Of a stretch of DNA of 64,000 bases, positions 44,506-56,469 are shown piece after piece. Position 1 is the first letter of the stretch. Each line of letters begins with the position of its first letter. Location: NCBI GenBank assembly GCA_022606425.2, contig JAHDVF020001378.1:1-64000 (forward strand), in the 5' to 3' direction. Source of the stretch: Lepidostoma basale. Lineage: Eukaryota; Arthropoda; Insecta; Trichoptera; Lepidostomatidae. Position numbers and translations under genes: made by a program. The notes beneath the pieces were generated by a model. That model made no database searches. It had not been told where the DNA came from and saw only the letters and a list, made by a program, of their open reading frames with translations.

Positions 44506-44849
44506 AATGATAAAATAGAAATATAATCACGTATAGATAAATGTATACATACCGGATATTTTTATTCAAACTTCAGATATCTTAATTATGTATTTGTCAG
44601 TTTATCTCCAAACTTACCTGTAACAAGAGAAAAAGTAATGTTAGTAAAAACAGTTTTTTTTATAAATATAATATAAAACTCATAATCTAAGTAATGACAT
44701 CTCAAAAAATATGAGCGTTTCGAGGTTTTCCTGGCAATGTTAATTAAATATTTTAAAACTCTCTTTATTCGCATAAAATTACTTATTGTATTGTAACATT
44801 GTAATTAGTCCATTGTTTTGGCCGAAACACTATGATACTTCAACATTCT

Positions 44850-45225
44850 TAATTGTTAAATTATAAAACTTTGTTTTTATGTAACACAATTTTATTTTTA
44901 TTGTTCGCGACAGCTGTTCCGTCAACCTATGTTGACATCATCAGGTGTCACAATATTGTATCAACTGTAAAAATTTTCGTGATTTTTCAAAACTTGTTGT
45001 GTATTTTTGATTTAATTTCTTTGATATAATTTTGAAGTTCTTGCTGGAGTTGAGTTAGGTACCTAATTAAAATTAAATAAAAGAATGGTAAGTTATTATT
45101 TATAGGAGAACATTTTAAGGGAAGAAAAATAATAATAATATAGGTTAACGAAACAGGTGTCGCAAAAAATAAAAAAATTAAAATTGTGATACATAAAAAA
45201 ACAAAGTTTTATAATTTAACAGTTT
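44850..45225 (-). repeat. PR3 palindromic repeat with canonical core
   Basis: Minus core CTGATGA (44938-44944), T, stem GTCAAC/GTTGAC, then GGAAC (44916-44920). Arms aattataaaactttgttttt and complement are about 80-100 bp. Confidence 0.8.
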
Positions 45226-45594
45226 ATTGTAATAAAATTCAACAGTATGCCAGCAAATAATGTGTTCTTACAACGCGTGCAATGCATATTTTTTTAGAGT
45301 TATTCATGTTTTATAGAAAATTGGCAATCAATTTTACGAAGCTTACAGATAAATCAATAACAAAGTTAAGCATGATCCCTATAAAAAGCAACATTTTCCG
45401 TATGCGTGAAATTTTTCATTTTTTTTTTTTTTTCATTTATTTATTGAAACATATGAAAGCATCACTGAACTACATTTCAATACACCAAAATGCATAATAT
45501 TATTTACAAAAAGTACATAATATAATCAAAACGAAGTTCAATAGGCGAATTCTCAAAGCTATTTAAAATCTAAATTCTTCAATTCTCATTTAAC
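45226..45594. other. Unassigned sequence
   Basis: No gene. A T-run at 45418-45434. Confidence 0.4.
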
Positions 45595-45765
45595 TAACTA
45601 ACTAACCATCACGCCGTCTCCCCGAAAGGGTAGGCAGAAAGAATGGACTGTCACACTTTAACCGATGCGGCACTCCATCCTTCTCTTTTCGCCCCGCGGG
45701 AGACGCGGTGTGATGGGTTGCGAACCTCATCGCCACCAATAGGCATCTCCCGCGCACACTTCGAT
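45595..45765 (-). mobile_element. Composite LINE-A-tailed unit, copy 3 (best preserved)
   Basis: Tail complement taactaactaaccatcacgc; then tttaaccgatgcggcactcc, gcgggagacgcggtgtgatg and ggttgcgaacctcatcgcca. Both members of the unit are recognisable. Confidence 0.75.
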
Positions 45766-45864
45766 CTTCCATCATCCAAAAAATAAATCTAAAACAAATA
45801 ATATAAAATACAATGATATAAAATAAAATAAAATAAAAATAATTTAATACAAAATGTTATTTTT

Positions 45865-47491
45865 AGATGGTGCACATTTGTCTATTTAATTTATGTTCCA
45901 CGAATCCACCGTTTTTTTAAATTTAGCACATAATGTTTTTCCGATGTTGCACATGTTGACATGGACGATCCGGACTTTTGTGTTTATTTAATTTATGTTA
46001 CACGTATCCACCGTTTTTTAAATTAGCTGTTATACGAGTATGATTGAATTAATGTTCCACGTATCAATTCTCATTTTCTGCGTCTAAAGCGTCAAACTAG
46101 CTCGTGTGCCTATGATGCATTGAGTTAAATTGACAGTTGAATAGAAATATTTAGCCTATTTGCTGAAATAAATATTTAAATTTCTAAACATGTCGCTAAC
46201 AAAATCAAGAAAACTCTTCTGCGTAGACTGAAATGATTCGAAAATAATTTGATCGAAATCTCTCCAATATAAATTTTAAGCTGAAACTAATTTGTCTCTG
46301 TAAAAGCTCCCAGCAAAAATAAAACGCTAAGAAAGAAAAGGGAAGCTTTCAAACCTTTGTTCTACTTAAAATACCTTTAATAATTATTAGTGCGTACATC
46401 AGATTAGCACATTTTCCGCAAAATTTTTCTAATCTGCATAGCTACTTAAGTAAAATTCCCCCTCCGTTGGAAAAGCGTTTTTTTTTTGCTAAACCAATTT
46501 TCATTATTAAACCATTCCAGTGATCGAATTTCCTTCAATTTTCTTTCTCCGGTCTTCCTTTTAATACTTCACACTGTTTTAATTAAATGGTTCTTAATTC
46601 ATAATTTGATGTCTAAAAAAGGCAACCGCGAAAACCCGATTGAAAATTCTATCAATAATTTTAGCATTTTTTTAATTAATCCTTAGCGAAGGCAATTTAG
46701 GGCAATCGGGTATATATTTTCCGGTCCTAAATCAACATTTTGATAAAATACAAACTCTTCGAGTGATTAAACTTTCATTGGTTTAGAAGAATAAATATTT
46801 TTGGAGGAACCCAAAAGAAAACAGACCCAATAAAAGCTTTATTCAGTATCATAAAGCCTGAATATTTTTTTATCTTCTTTCAAATCATCATCATCATTTT
46901 TTTCAGCGTGAAATCGCTCGATGGGTCTTACCTTCCTCCAAGAAACGTCTGCATCCTTTCCTGTCTATAGCCGTCACTTCCGTTTTGCTATCCCAGGGCC
47001 CGAGAGTCTGTCACGACACTATACAACCATCGCAGTCTCAGCTTGCCGATGGTTCTTTGCCTTACCGGGTTGTTAAACAACATTCTTTTTAGCCCTAGCG
47101 AATTTGATACAAATGACCTAGCGAGCGTAATCTGTTGATGATAATAAACTTTACTACGTTGAGGTCCTGATACAGATCATAGTGTTCCGTATTGAATCTT
47201 CTTGCAAATATAAATTACATTTAATAATAAGGATTTTAAATTATTGAAATATAAAATAAATAAATATTTAAAAAAAATCGTTTATATAAAGAATTTTGAC
47301 AGGTGTCAAAATAAATTTTTCATTTGTTCCAATGACAATTTAAATAATCTCTTCAATATCATTTTAAAGTTCTCGCTCGAGTTGGATTGAAGTGCCTAAT
47401 AAGAGAGATTTAAAGAACGGTGGATACGTGGAATATAAATTAAATAAACACAAAAGTCCGGATGGTCCAGCTAACAACATGTGCACCATCT
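45865..47491. mobile_element. TIR DNA element with repeated subterminal motif
   Basis: Ends agatggtgcacat and its complement (47479-47491). The subterminal motif gtttatttaatttatgtt then ccacgtatccaccg occurs two to three times at the left and once inverted at the right. No transposase frame; the inside includes a LINE fragment. Confidence 0.55.
46905..47115 (-). mobile_element. Probable LINE fragment
   Basis: GC-richer block (cagggcccgagagtctgtca; gccgatggttctttgcctta) typical of the complement of a retroelement coding end. Frame broken. Confidence 0.4.
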
Positions 47492-47579
47492 AGAAGAAAA
47501 TTTTGTGTTAAATTATTTTTATTTTCTTATTTTATTTCATATCATAGTGTTTTGTATATATTTTTTGTTTTACATTTAT

Positions 47580-47775
47580 TTTGTGGACGATTGGAGTGTG
47601 CGCGGCAGATGCGGTAGATTATCTCCCAGCATGCAGAACCAACCTGCCTCTGGTGATGCCGGTGGGGAGACCAATCAAACTGCTGAATATGATCGCTTCG
47701 GAGATCGATGTCTTTCATATTCGTGAAAGTACGTTCAGAATACAAATACTCTTGACTTTGTAGAGTATCTTGTAT
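47580..47775 (+). mobile_element. LINE-J tail fragment
   Basis: The frame reads ACRTNLPLVMPVGRPIKLLN and MIASEIDVFHIRESTFRIQI, matching the 11105 copy. Confidence 0.7.
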
Positions 47776-48389
47776 TCCTAATGTCAAACTCACATTAAGA
47801 ACTCGAATATATAATACCAGGAACGCATCTCCATATAAAACTTTTTTTTAAATACCCATCTTCATACTCAATATAGTAATTAACTGTAGATGAGTTGAAG
47901 GCGGTAGGAGCTTCAAATGAACTTAGAGTAATCTTATGAAACATAAAAAGAAAAACACAACGTGCTCCTTATAAAGTAGACATAAGGCAAAGAATTTTAT
48001 TATAATAATTAAAACATAAAGTATGTATTATTAATGTTACTGTATGGGTAAAAAAACTCATAAATTTTCAAAAATATTACCTACTTGTTGTCTTCCATTC
48101 AATATTTCGGATGAACGTTTTTTTGTCCTGAATAAGAGAGCCGATGGGGGATATTCAAGCATTTATTGTCTTGTTTCTATTGCCTTTTCCGCCATTTTGC
48201 TGAAGTTTATCCTCAACTCTATGATATATTAACTTCCAGAAAAAAATAGACATCTCTTTCAATAACTGAGCCAACATTCTACTGTAATACGCGTACCGAT
48301 ATTTGTTTTGTTTTCTTAGTAAAGATTGCTTTATATCTAAGATTTTCTTTTTATAATACGTAGCTTCTGCCAAGGTTTATTGATTTTCT
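47776..48389. other. Unassigned AT-rich sequence
   Basis: No gene supported. Confidence 0.4.
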
Positions 48390-48630
48390 ATCTAACCATC
48401 ACGCCGTTTGCCCGGAGATAGAGAGAAAGCATGGAACACCATACTGCTCTGTCCTTACATACCTCTAGAGATTAATCTACATTCATACATCGAAAAATGC
48501 ATGCTGCCCGATTTTTCCGACTCCGAATATGGCCGCCTTTTAGTATTTGATAATTTGGTTATGCCATGCTTTCTTTGGTCTTCCACGGCTTCTCTTTCCA
48601 CCCACACTGCTTGTATAAAAATAGTAATAT
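48390..48630 (-). mobile_element. LINE-A subfamily C fragment
   Basis: ctaaccatcacgccgtttgc then atggccgccttttagtattt and cacccacactgcttgtataa, as in 15090-15535. Confidence 0.75.
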
Positions 48631-48654
48631 TGTATTTTAAAAATAACACACTAC

Positions 48655-48960
48655 TATTTCGTTCGGTTCAACATATGGAATGGTTAATACTGAAAGAACA
48701 GTACAAATTTAATGTTCCAGAAATCGATATGGTTGTAAAGTATTTTCTTAAAACGTTTTTACCCTTATCTTCAACGTAATTATACCAAACCTTTTCAGAA
48801 AACCTAAAAGCCCTTCAAATAAATTGACCTCTTAGTTTGAAATTTATAGGTATACTGGCTGAACAAGCTATCTAAGTGAAAGTCAAAGGCAGCATTTAGC
48901 AAAGAGAAATAAAGAAATTGAAATGCTTTCTAAACTTAAAAAGCAAAAAGAGAACTGAAC
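48655..48960 (+). other. Short open segments of uncertain origin
   Basis: Between two LINE fragments lie a stretch ending KYFLKTFLPLSST-stop (to about 48780) and, further on, SESQRQHLAKRNKEIEMLSK followed by LKKQKEN-stop (about 48872-48957). The second is Lys/Glu-rich like a coiled-coil tail and follows a possible acceptor (tttatag/gtatac). Neither matches a family I know. They may be exon relics or chance. Confidence 0.15.
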
Positions 48961-49054
48961 GACCGTCACGCCGCCTCTGTAATAAATAAACTGTTACACC
49001 TTTGTATTCAAAAATACGTTTCAAAATTGGCTATTTCTTTGTTCACATCATTGT

Positions 49055-49165
49055 CCACAATGATATAAAACTCCATATTTAATAATTAATACGAATGAAA
49101 ACGTCTGTCTTCTCGAAATTGTATTATATTTTTGATGGAATGACATGTCTTGCCTTTTAAACGTG
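49055..49165 (-). repeat. PR1 half element
   Basis: aatgatataaaactccatat then gaatgacatgtcttgccttt; it is joined directly to LINE-K. Confidence 0.65.
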
Positions 49166-49405
49166 TAGTCCACGTGGTCTCTCCAAAAAGGCCTTCTGCC
49201 TCTTTCCCATCTCACTATATCCTCAACACCACAGGCAGACCTTATCGTTTCATTTCTGACCCGATCTCTGAGGGTTTTACCTGCGATGGAGCGTAGGGTT
49301 CGCATTTTGGTTACTCTAAGAAGTTTCTTATTTCTTTTGGTATCGATTCTGACCTCTATTCCAAACGTCATGATCGGGCAGACCCATGCCTTGTATATCT
49401 TGCTA
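49160..49405 (-). mobile_element. LINE-K fragment
   Basis: The minus strand reads MTFGIEVRIDTKRNKKLLRV, then RTLRSIAGKTLRDRVRNETI and RWERGRRPFWRDHV. It is a close relative of 14340-14889. Confidence 0.75.
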
Positions 49406-49735
49406 TATTAATGTTTCATTCTTTAATATTAATAATTCATTCTTAAATATTAATGCTTCATTCTTTCATATTAATTCTTCATTCTTAAATGATAATGCTT
49501 TAATATAAATACTTCAATAATTCATCTATTAATGTCGAGATAAACTCAATACAATAAATAGCGATACATACTATAAGTATTTTAAATTTAAACACTTTAT
49601 TCATGATTACTATTATATTGCAATTTTTTGAATTTTGCAATTTGAATGCAAAAATTTTGAATATGTATAATATATTTTCAAATAAAAATTTAATTAAACC
49701 CTTTTCACCTAGTATAAACCACTTCAATTAAGTAT
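49406..49735. other. AT-rich region with repeated short units
   Basis: 49410-49520 has four to five copies of a unit like attcttaatattaat, separated by cttcatt, probably a degenerate minisatellite. Confidence 0.45.
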
Positions 49736-49800
49736 GTAGCACCAACCGGTTTCACTCTGTAGCGAGCTTCCTCAGGGCTATGTCAAACTACCAAGTAATG
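49735..49800 (-). repeat. PR6 half element
   Basis: Minus core CTGAGGA-A-GCTC-GCTACA-GAGT-GAAAC (49749-49775), followed on that strand by cggttggtgctac. Confidence 0.7.
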
Positions 49801-50530
49801 ACTTCGTATCAAAAAAAATATATATGTATTTTTTTATTTTCTTATTTAATCGTTCCAAAGTTGACTGTATTTTCGCTCTTTCCTTTTTTAATATGAACCA
49901 TTTTAATATAAAACGAGTTTATTTGCAAATCCTCTGACTATACTTTTTTTTAAATAATAAAATTTCGTCGTGGGGACTGTATGAACAACTAATACATTTT
50001 TTCAAATTAAAATGGAACAAGTCTTGTAAGTACTTACTTTACCATCCTATATTAGACTTTGATATACTGTTTGAATAACCTTTTGTATATATGTATTTAG
50101 TAGCGATTGTAAAATATATGCGCAGCATTTCGTACGTGTAACTTTAAAACGGAAATAAAACCACGCCACGCGTCGCAATGAAAGGGTAAATCACTCCATT
50201 CCCTCCCCCTGTCCCGGATTTACACAATAATATTCCTGTTTATTAGATCCCCAAAAACAATCCCCCCAAACCTACTATCCTCGCACGAGATCAAATTGAA
50301 CGAATAAAAATCTCGCGGCTACTGGCCTTAGTACAGAAAAATAGGGCTTCCATTTAAAAGAATTAACGGAAAATTAAATAAACCAGTCCAAATAAAACAT
50401 ACACACGAACTGACATGTGGATGTACTCATATTTTGTGGAGAAGTGAATTTATTTTAGATATACTTTCGTATGAAGCACTTCATTTGTGGTGTGACATTA
50501 TTAAATAAAATAATAATACCCTTGTAAAAT
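49801..50530. other. Unassigned sequence
   Basis: No gene. 50160-50330 is somewhat GC-richer without open frame. Confidence 0.4.
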
Positions 50531-50625
50531 TTGTATATAAACCAACCGGTTTCTCTCCCGCTGGAACTTCGTCAGGATTACAAAATATACTGAATATATT
50601 TTGTAACCGTGACGAATGTTTGCGA
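50531..50625 (-). repeat. PR6 element
   Basis: Minus core CTGACGA-A (50568-50575) with a weak stem and GAAAC (50549-50553). The partner arm at 50605 is decayed. Confidence 0.65.
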
Positions 50626-50635
50626 TGACAATTTT

Positions 50636-50672
50636 GAATGCATCATTCACTTTGTTGCCTGCCCCAACCCTT
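50636..50672 (-). mobile_element. Small LINE-A piece
   Basis: catcattcactttgttgcct then gccccaaccctt, matching the complement of the GAGNKVNGAL region. Confidence 0.6.
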
Positions 50673-51269
50673 GTATAGTATTATTAGCGAGAATATTTTG
50701 AATGCGAGAGAGCAAGAGTGTAATACATCGATTCTCTGTGAAAGCAATTTGAAATACACACGATGCGCACGCTCGAGAATGTTTATGGAATTATTTTGCA
50801 TTTTTTCTGATTATTGTTGCATAATATTAATCTGTCCGCCTTAAAATAATGTTTTACTTATTTTTTTCCTGAATACCGTACTATACTGGCATCCGTGAAC
50901 TATTTGTTACAAATGTTACTAGTTTTTAATCACTATGGTGTAATACCGATGGATAAGGTAACATTTTAAATATTCTGTGACGTCATAAGTCTAATTTTCA
51001 TTGCCAACCTTTTAATGTCAGGCTACGATTTACATGTAATTTAACAATAAAAATTAAGTAAAATAATTTTATATGAAAAGAAAAAGAAGACATAATTCCG
51101 AGTGTCTTAAATAAATTAATGATCCGTCCCAACAGACCAATTGTTGTCTATTTATTAAAACACATTAATTTTTGTCCTTTAATTCACATTAGTATTGATT
51201 TTTTTATAGTAGTTCCTAAGTATAATGTATGGTAAGTTCGTAATCTATGATTTGTTATTGAATTATTTT
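50673..51269. other. Unassigned sequence
   Basis: No gene or known repeat. Confidence 0.4.
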
Positions 51270-51735
51270 TATAACTAACTAACTAACTAACCATCACGCC
51301 TTCTCCCCGAAGGGGTAGGCAGAAAGAGTGAACTGCCACACTTTCCTGACATTCATACATCGTGTCATGCACGCGCGCCGATTTCTCTGCCTCTTCACGT
51401 GGCCGACATTCAATTTTTTATTTATTTGATCGTGCCGCTTTTTCCTCGGTCTTTATCTATTTCTAGTTCCATTTACATCGTTAACATATACTTTTTTACC
51501 ATTATTTCTTCATTCATTCTTTCCATGTGTCCAAACTATATTAATGGTCGTTTCATTATTTTGTTCTTAACTACATCATTCGCACCGCATATATTTTCAT
51601 TCGACACTCTATCATACACAGAGTATCCACACATTCGTCTAAGGGATCTCATTTCTACTGCATTTATTCTACTTTCATTCATATTTTGCCAGTCAGTACA
51701 AGAAAACCATTGTGCACTGCCATTTTAGCTTTTTT
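51270..51735 (-). mobile_element. LINE-A fragment
   Basis: The tail complement actaactaactaaccatcac is at the left. Blocks follow to tgcactgccattttagc at 51713-51730. Confidence 0.85.
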
Positions 51736-52199
51736 TGTTTTATATTGTTGAGTTTAAAAAAAAACTCACTGCCAACAGGTTAAGCAAACAAACAAAACAT
51801 GAAACTGAACTTATAATTTGGTTTAGTTCCGTGAATATTGCACGGGTTGCATGTATTACGTAAATAAAATTTTAAATAATGCAATTTATCCGTTTTGATA
51901 CCCTGTGCAGAGACTACCCGAAGGACAAAGCATTTTAACAAACCACGTTTCTGTATACAAATTGACACGAAAATAATTTAGCGGCTTTTTTCGCTGTTCG
52001 TATTTCAAATGCAGAAAAACGGGATTGTCTGTGAATGAAAGCAACTGAATCGAAGAAAAAAATATTAAATTGAAACCGTATGGTGTGCGCAGATTCTGCG
52101 CATGGAATGATTGGCTCTTAGTCGAGAAGAAAAATCTTTTAAAAGATATTGTGGAAAAAACGGCTAAAATGTAACCAACGAAACAAAAGAATGTATTAT
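51736..52199. other. Unassigned sequence
   Basis: No gene supported. Short opposing frames only. Confidence 0.4.
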
Positions 52200-52204
52200 A
52201 CATC

Positions 52205-52795
52205 TAATTTATATTAATTCAAACGTCAGTTTTCTAATAGTTTTATTTTTATATTTAATGGGAATGACATGTTCGCCCTTCTAAGGCATTATGTAATTGT
52301 GACGGAATTTCAGCTCGTTGCTGAAAATAAATAAATTCCAGCTATTAATAAAAAATAAGTTATTTGAGGTAGGTCGAAATAATTTGTTTCTAAAAAAAAA
52401 TCTTCTTACAAATTGTTTACAAATGATTTTACACATTTCAAAGTGACTAATGATTCTAAGTATTATAATATATAAAATCATTTAGTATCCCCTAACTATG
52501 TAATCATTGTCATAAAATTTCTTAACGAGTTTCAAGAAACACTTTCCAATATTTCTGGACCTACTCAAATAATTATTTGTTTAAAATGTATTAAGTCACA
52601 TCAATTTTCGTTAATTACCATACCATATTCTGCTACATTTACAGCCACGAGCTGAAATTTCGTCACATTTGATAATGCCTTAGAAGGGCGAAATATGTCA
52701 AAAATGTAATAAAACTGACGATTTCATTCGTATTAATTATTTAATATGGAGTTTTACATCAATGTTCGAGAAACAATAAATATTATACTTCTATT
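52205..52795 (+). repeat. PR1 repeat with another palindrome nested in its loop
   Basis: PR1 left arm 52210-52296 and right core 52671-52699 (GATAA-T-GCC...GGC-GAAA). The constant end is tgttcgagaaacaataaata at 52762. The nested element is at 52298-52668. Confidence 0.8.
52298..52668. mobile_element. Nested short-TIR element
   Basis: Ends tgacggaatttcagctcgt and complement (acgagctgaaatttcgtca), about 25 bp. The interior is AT-rich and non-coding. Confidence 0.65.
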
Positions 52796-52867
52796 ATTTA
52801 TTAAGAAAACATTTTAAAAAATCAGTAATATTTTTTACTATTCAAATTATTATGCTCTGTAGTTAAA

Positions 52868-53062
52868 ATGGATAGTGACAGGCTCGCATATACAACCGCT
52901 TACGAAATACTCTCCGGACACCGTCCACCTTGAAGACCACCTAAGAGATGGAGGGACAGCTGGTCCTCATCATCCGAGAAGACATGATTTCTATGTCACA
53001 GATTGTCTGATCTAATAAAAGAAAAAGGAGAAGCTTCAGCAAGCCATATCTCTGAAGGGGCA
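52868..53062 (+). mobile_element. LINE-K relative, short fragment
   Basis: RPPKRWRDSWSSSSE after a stop (compare RPPKRWRESWSSASQE at 14340-14889). It is followed by a diverged LINE-A-like end (gaccgccactcaatttc). Confidence 0.55.
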
Positions 53063-53159
53063 GCAGAGATAATGGACCGCCACTCAATTTCAACCTGTCC
53101 GGTAGTAAGTCTTTTTTAATTCAACAAAATAATGAGAATTCAATCCCAATTTATAGAAT

Positions 53160-53200
53160 ACTAGCTGACCCGGCGAACTTCGTACCGCCTCTGAATCAAT
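53160..53200 (+). repeat. Conserved repeat end motif
   Basis: ctagctgacccggcgaactt then cgtaccgcct. I recall this word as the end of a widespread invertebrate repeat. The class is uncertain and no partner end was found. Confidence 0.4.
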
Positions 53201-53344
53201 AAATGTTATGTTAACTTATTAGTTAAATTAAATTAACTTTTTTATTAAGTTAAATTAATACTTAAAATTAATTAAGTTCAATAAATGTACTAAAATCAAA
53301 ATGTTTATTATTTTAATTACATTGTAATGTAATTCACGTAGAAG

Positions 53345-53455
53345 TAAGCTTCTTCTTCTTTTAGACCTTTGGTCTGTTCTTATATCAGGCTGGCCTCTCT
53401 TGGGAGGTCGATTCCCAGCTATCCCCCCATTTCTTTTGTGGTCTTCATGAAATTA
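53345..53455 (-). mobile_element. LINE-K 3' end fragment
   Basis: cttcttcttcttttagacct, then ctcttgggaggtcgattccc; matches 30770-30880 in order. Confidence 0.6.
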
Positions 53456-54180
53456 CAATACATTTATACATAGGAACTTCTATAAAAAAACAGTATAAAG
53501 TGATTTAGATTGGAAAAAAATGCATTTTCATTGAAAGTCAACTAAAGGTCTATTAGAACAGATTATTAATTAATTTAGCACAATTGGGATTATTGCAAGA
53601 TAAATGAAAAGTACATAACCTTATTTTTATTTTCACAAATAGATTGTAAAACTTTATTTGTATTGTTAAGTTACACATAAATCGTGGCTTGATTTTAAAA
53701 GGTTGACAAGCAACAGGAGAGTGATGACGTCACGGAATATTTTAACGTTTCCCCTGGGTCAGCTCAAAGTACAAAATGTTTTTCTATTCTGAGAGTACAT
53801 AATTATTATAAATAAAATTCTGATCAAACATGCATAACTGCCCCCTCTATAGTTCTTTTATTCAACTTAGAATACTCCGTTTTCACTATTGCCGTATTTG
53901 TATTTCATCATCGCGAAAGAGAAGTGTGCCAATATGAGGTCATTGTTGTTTTTAATGACTTGTTTACGTTATTGGGACTGAACAAATAGTCGCCATACAA
54001 ACTTTTATACACTCAACTTGGCTGTTCAAACAAGCCAGCCTGATAATTTAACCCGGAGAAGGTTTATCTGTCAATCAGTTGCGTAACGAGGTTTTTCTAA
54101 CAGATTTATATGAAGCCCTTAGAAATATGAATATTAATCAATAAATTATAATATTTTTAGATGACCATCAAAGAAATAGA
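53456..54180. other. Unassigned sequence
   Basis: No gene supported. Confidence 0.4.
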
Positions 54181-54184
54181 AAGA

Positions 54185-54400
54185 AATTTGGACAAACCAA
54201 AACGTGTATGGACGATTTTGATGTACGGCTGTAAGACATGGTGCATAACCAAAAGTTGTAGAAACAGACTGAAGACTTTTGAGATATGGTGCTTCATAAG
54301 AATATTAGAAATTTCCTAGAGAGACCATATTACGAATGACTAGGTTCTCAATAGATTCAAAAGAGAAATCAAGTCCATCTTAGAGATCCTCAATTTCATT
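54185..54400 (+). mobile_element. LINE-N fragment
   Basis: LMYGCKTWCITKSCRNRLKT, then FEIWCFIRILEIS and a stop followed by RDHITN. It is the same reverse transcriptase region as at 39140 and 60395. Confidence 0.7.
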
Positions 54401-54744
54401 CCTAAAGCTTGATACTGAATAAGGCTTCACATTACCAAAATAGATATTCCGTCTGAACAGATCGCTAGATCTATAAAAAGTAGGTAGTATAAATAATAAA
54501 TTAGAAGAAAAAGACACTGTTTGCATTCAGAACAAAGGAAAAACATATTTATTATTTCCAAAAAAAAAAACAGCTTTTCATTTTATGTTTAGTCACTATT
54601 ATTTTAAATATATTCATATATTTTCCAATTCTGACTTCCTCTGAACATAATTGGCTATCGTCCGTGCGTTATATTATAGGTATATGAGAAGAAAAGAATT
54701 TTTGGATTTTGTATCTACTTGCGAAACCGGTGACAATAATAATT
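54401..54744. other. Unassigned sequence
   Basis: No gene. An A-run at 54559. Confidence 0.4.
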
Positions 54745-54965
54745 AATGTGATCTCTTAGTGTCTTGCCTGCTATCATCATCAGTGTCTTCAGAACTTGTT
54801 TGGTCCTGACTTTGTCTGCCCTTGTTATGTCATATGTTATAATTGGTCTTACGCGTGCTTTATAAGCTCTCATCTTACTCTCAATGACTATATTTTTTCC
54901 AAATTGCGGATTTTAAAGCACCAGAGATTGTAACTGCCTTGTTAATTCGGGCTTCTATTTCTTCA
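54745..54965 (-). mobile_element. LINE-K fragment
   Basis: Complement of the YKxRVRPIxTYxI segment (ttggtcttacgcgtgcttta) and KTLRR-like parts. Frame broken. Confidence 0.65.
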
Positions 54966-55315
54966 CACAAATCAGCTCCTTCAACTAGGTCTATGCCTAC
55001 ATATATAAAAGTATTAAGAAAGGGCCAATTTTTTTAATTTCATATACCTATTAAGGTATTGAAGAAATAAAGTTTCTGATGTAAACCAAATATAAATTTA
55101 TTATTTTAACAATGATTTTAAACTTGAAATTCAGGACATCGAAAATAAAATATGATAATGCACTTTGTTTACTTGGTCCTTAAAATAAAGACCATGCAGT
55201 GCTTGAAATCAAAATTTTCTAAGAGCTAAAATGTTTCACTTTTACCACCCATAATCTCGTACATTTATTTTTATCACAGTAAAGCCTAGATTGATATATT
55301 CTGTTTTTATTTCAG
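54966..55315. other. Putative intron sequence before the acidic exon
   Basis: AT-rich with no repeat recognised. The acceptor is at its 3' border. Confidence 0.35.
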
Positions 55316-55446
55316 AAGAAGGAGAGGAGGCAGAATCTTCTGATAAAGAAACTTCAGACAACGAAGACGCATCGGCCATTCCTGCAACACACGACACCAT
55401 TGTAGAATTATTTTTGAGTCTAATAAATAGTGAAGTAATTAATTAA
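55316..55446 (+). CDS. Candidate terminal exon with acidic C-terminus
   Basis: A strong acceptor (ctgtttttatttcag) precedes 42 full codons and a TAA. The start is rich in E, S and D (EGEEAESSDKETSDNEDASA) and the end is ATHDTIVELFLSLINSEVIN. The first codon is split, so the upstream exon would end with one base. No clear polyadenylation signal was seen before the PR6 repeat at 55514. It could be the last exon of a host gene whose other exons lie outside the window, or the tail of a transposon protein. Nothing links it directly to the exons at 5378 and 18830. Confidence 0.4.
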
Positions 55447-55494
55447 TATAACTCTTAAGCACTTAATTTGTTGTCATTATTTAAAATAACTGAG

Positions 55495-55575
55495 AGGGTT
55501 TGTTTTTGTAACACTGATAAAGCTCCGGCGAGAGCGAAACCGGTTGATTCGATAACACAAAATTAAATAGTGTAA
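55495..55575 (+). repeat. PR6 half element with hammerhead-like core
   Basis: CTGATAA (55514-55520), A, stem GCTC/GAGC (55522-55525, 55532-55535), GAAAC (55536-55540), then cggttga. Confidence 0.7.
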
Positions 55576-56468
55576 AAACAAGTACATGGTGAAGTAATTT
55601 TTTTTTTAATATTTGAATTCATAAGCGTCCTGCTTGTTTCTTGAAAAAATAAAACAAGAAAACTTAAAAAAAATAACACAGAGTAATTGGTTTTGAAACT
55701 ATGATATGTCTAATAATTATTAATACGTTAGTAAAGGGGCTGTTACGCTATTGGTCAATAAAATTCAATACAAATTTGGGCGAAAAACCTTTTTACGACT
55801 TTGATGTTCTCGAAATGTTTCTGTTTAATTTAACCGAAATTTTCGCTGAAATGAATTAAAAGATTAAGAGCGACCATTTTATGGAAATATTTTAATGTAC
55901 TTCTACAGAAAAATATCATCCGCAAATGATGAATTCCCGCTTTGCCGCCATCCAATTGGCAAACAGATGATAATCGCATTTTTTAGACCACGTGATGTAG
56001 ATTAATCTTATTGTATTTACACATAATTTGGATAAAATGAACAACATTCAGGATTCTCGAAATTCAAAAATTAGAATACTATTGTTATTATTGATATATA
56101 CCGTATATATCACAGATGGCGTGTGCGTAGATCTTATTAACCATTGTGTTGTATCTTTGAAAAGAGGCCGGACTTGGACTAGGACTTGGATCTTCTGGCT
56201 TACAGAGGTTCAGCTCTAATGGCTATTCCTCTTACGGCTGTAGGAAACATTGTTGGAATGTGATTTGGTAGTTGTTTTATGATGGAGCTAAATGCATGGC
56301 CCGGAGTGTCCCTCCGAAAGAGGGCGAGGGGGGATTTAAGGCTTATGATAAAGTCTTACATTATTGTCAAGGAATGGAACACCAGTTAGGGTTGGGATTG
56401 TATTTATATAAAATAAGTCTGTTCCCGAGGGGAAGTATGAATGTTGTTTCTTCATAAAAAATATACTT
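55576..56468. other. Unassigned sequence
   Basis: No gene supported. Short open frames at 56028-56457 lack recognisable features. Confidence 0.4.
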
Positions 56469-56469
56469 A

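Noticed and set aside
49410..49520. Satellite DNA array
   Set aside because: Only four to five degenerate short units; too few and too AT-rich to call an array.
51399..51728. 109-residue frame on the + strand
   Set aside because: Antisense of a LINE-A copy; the same shadow frame appears opposite other copies.
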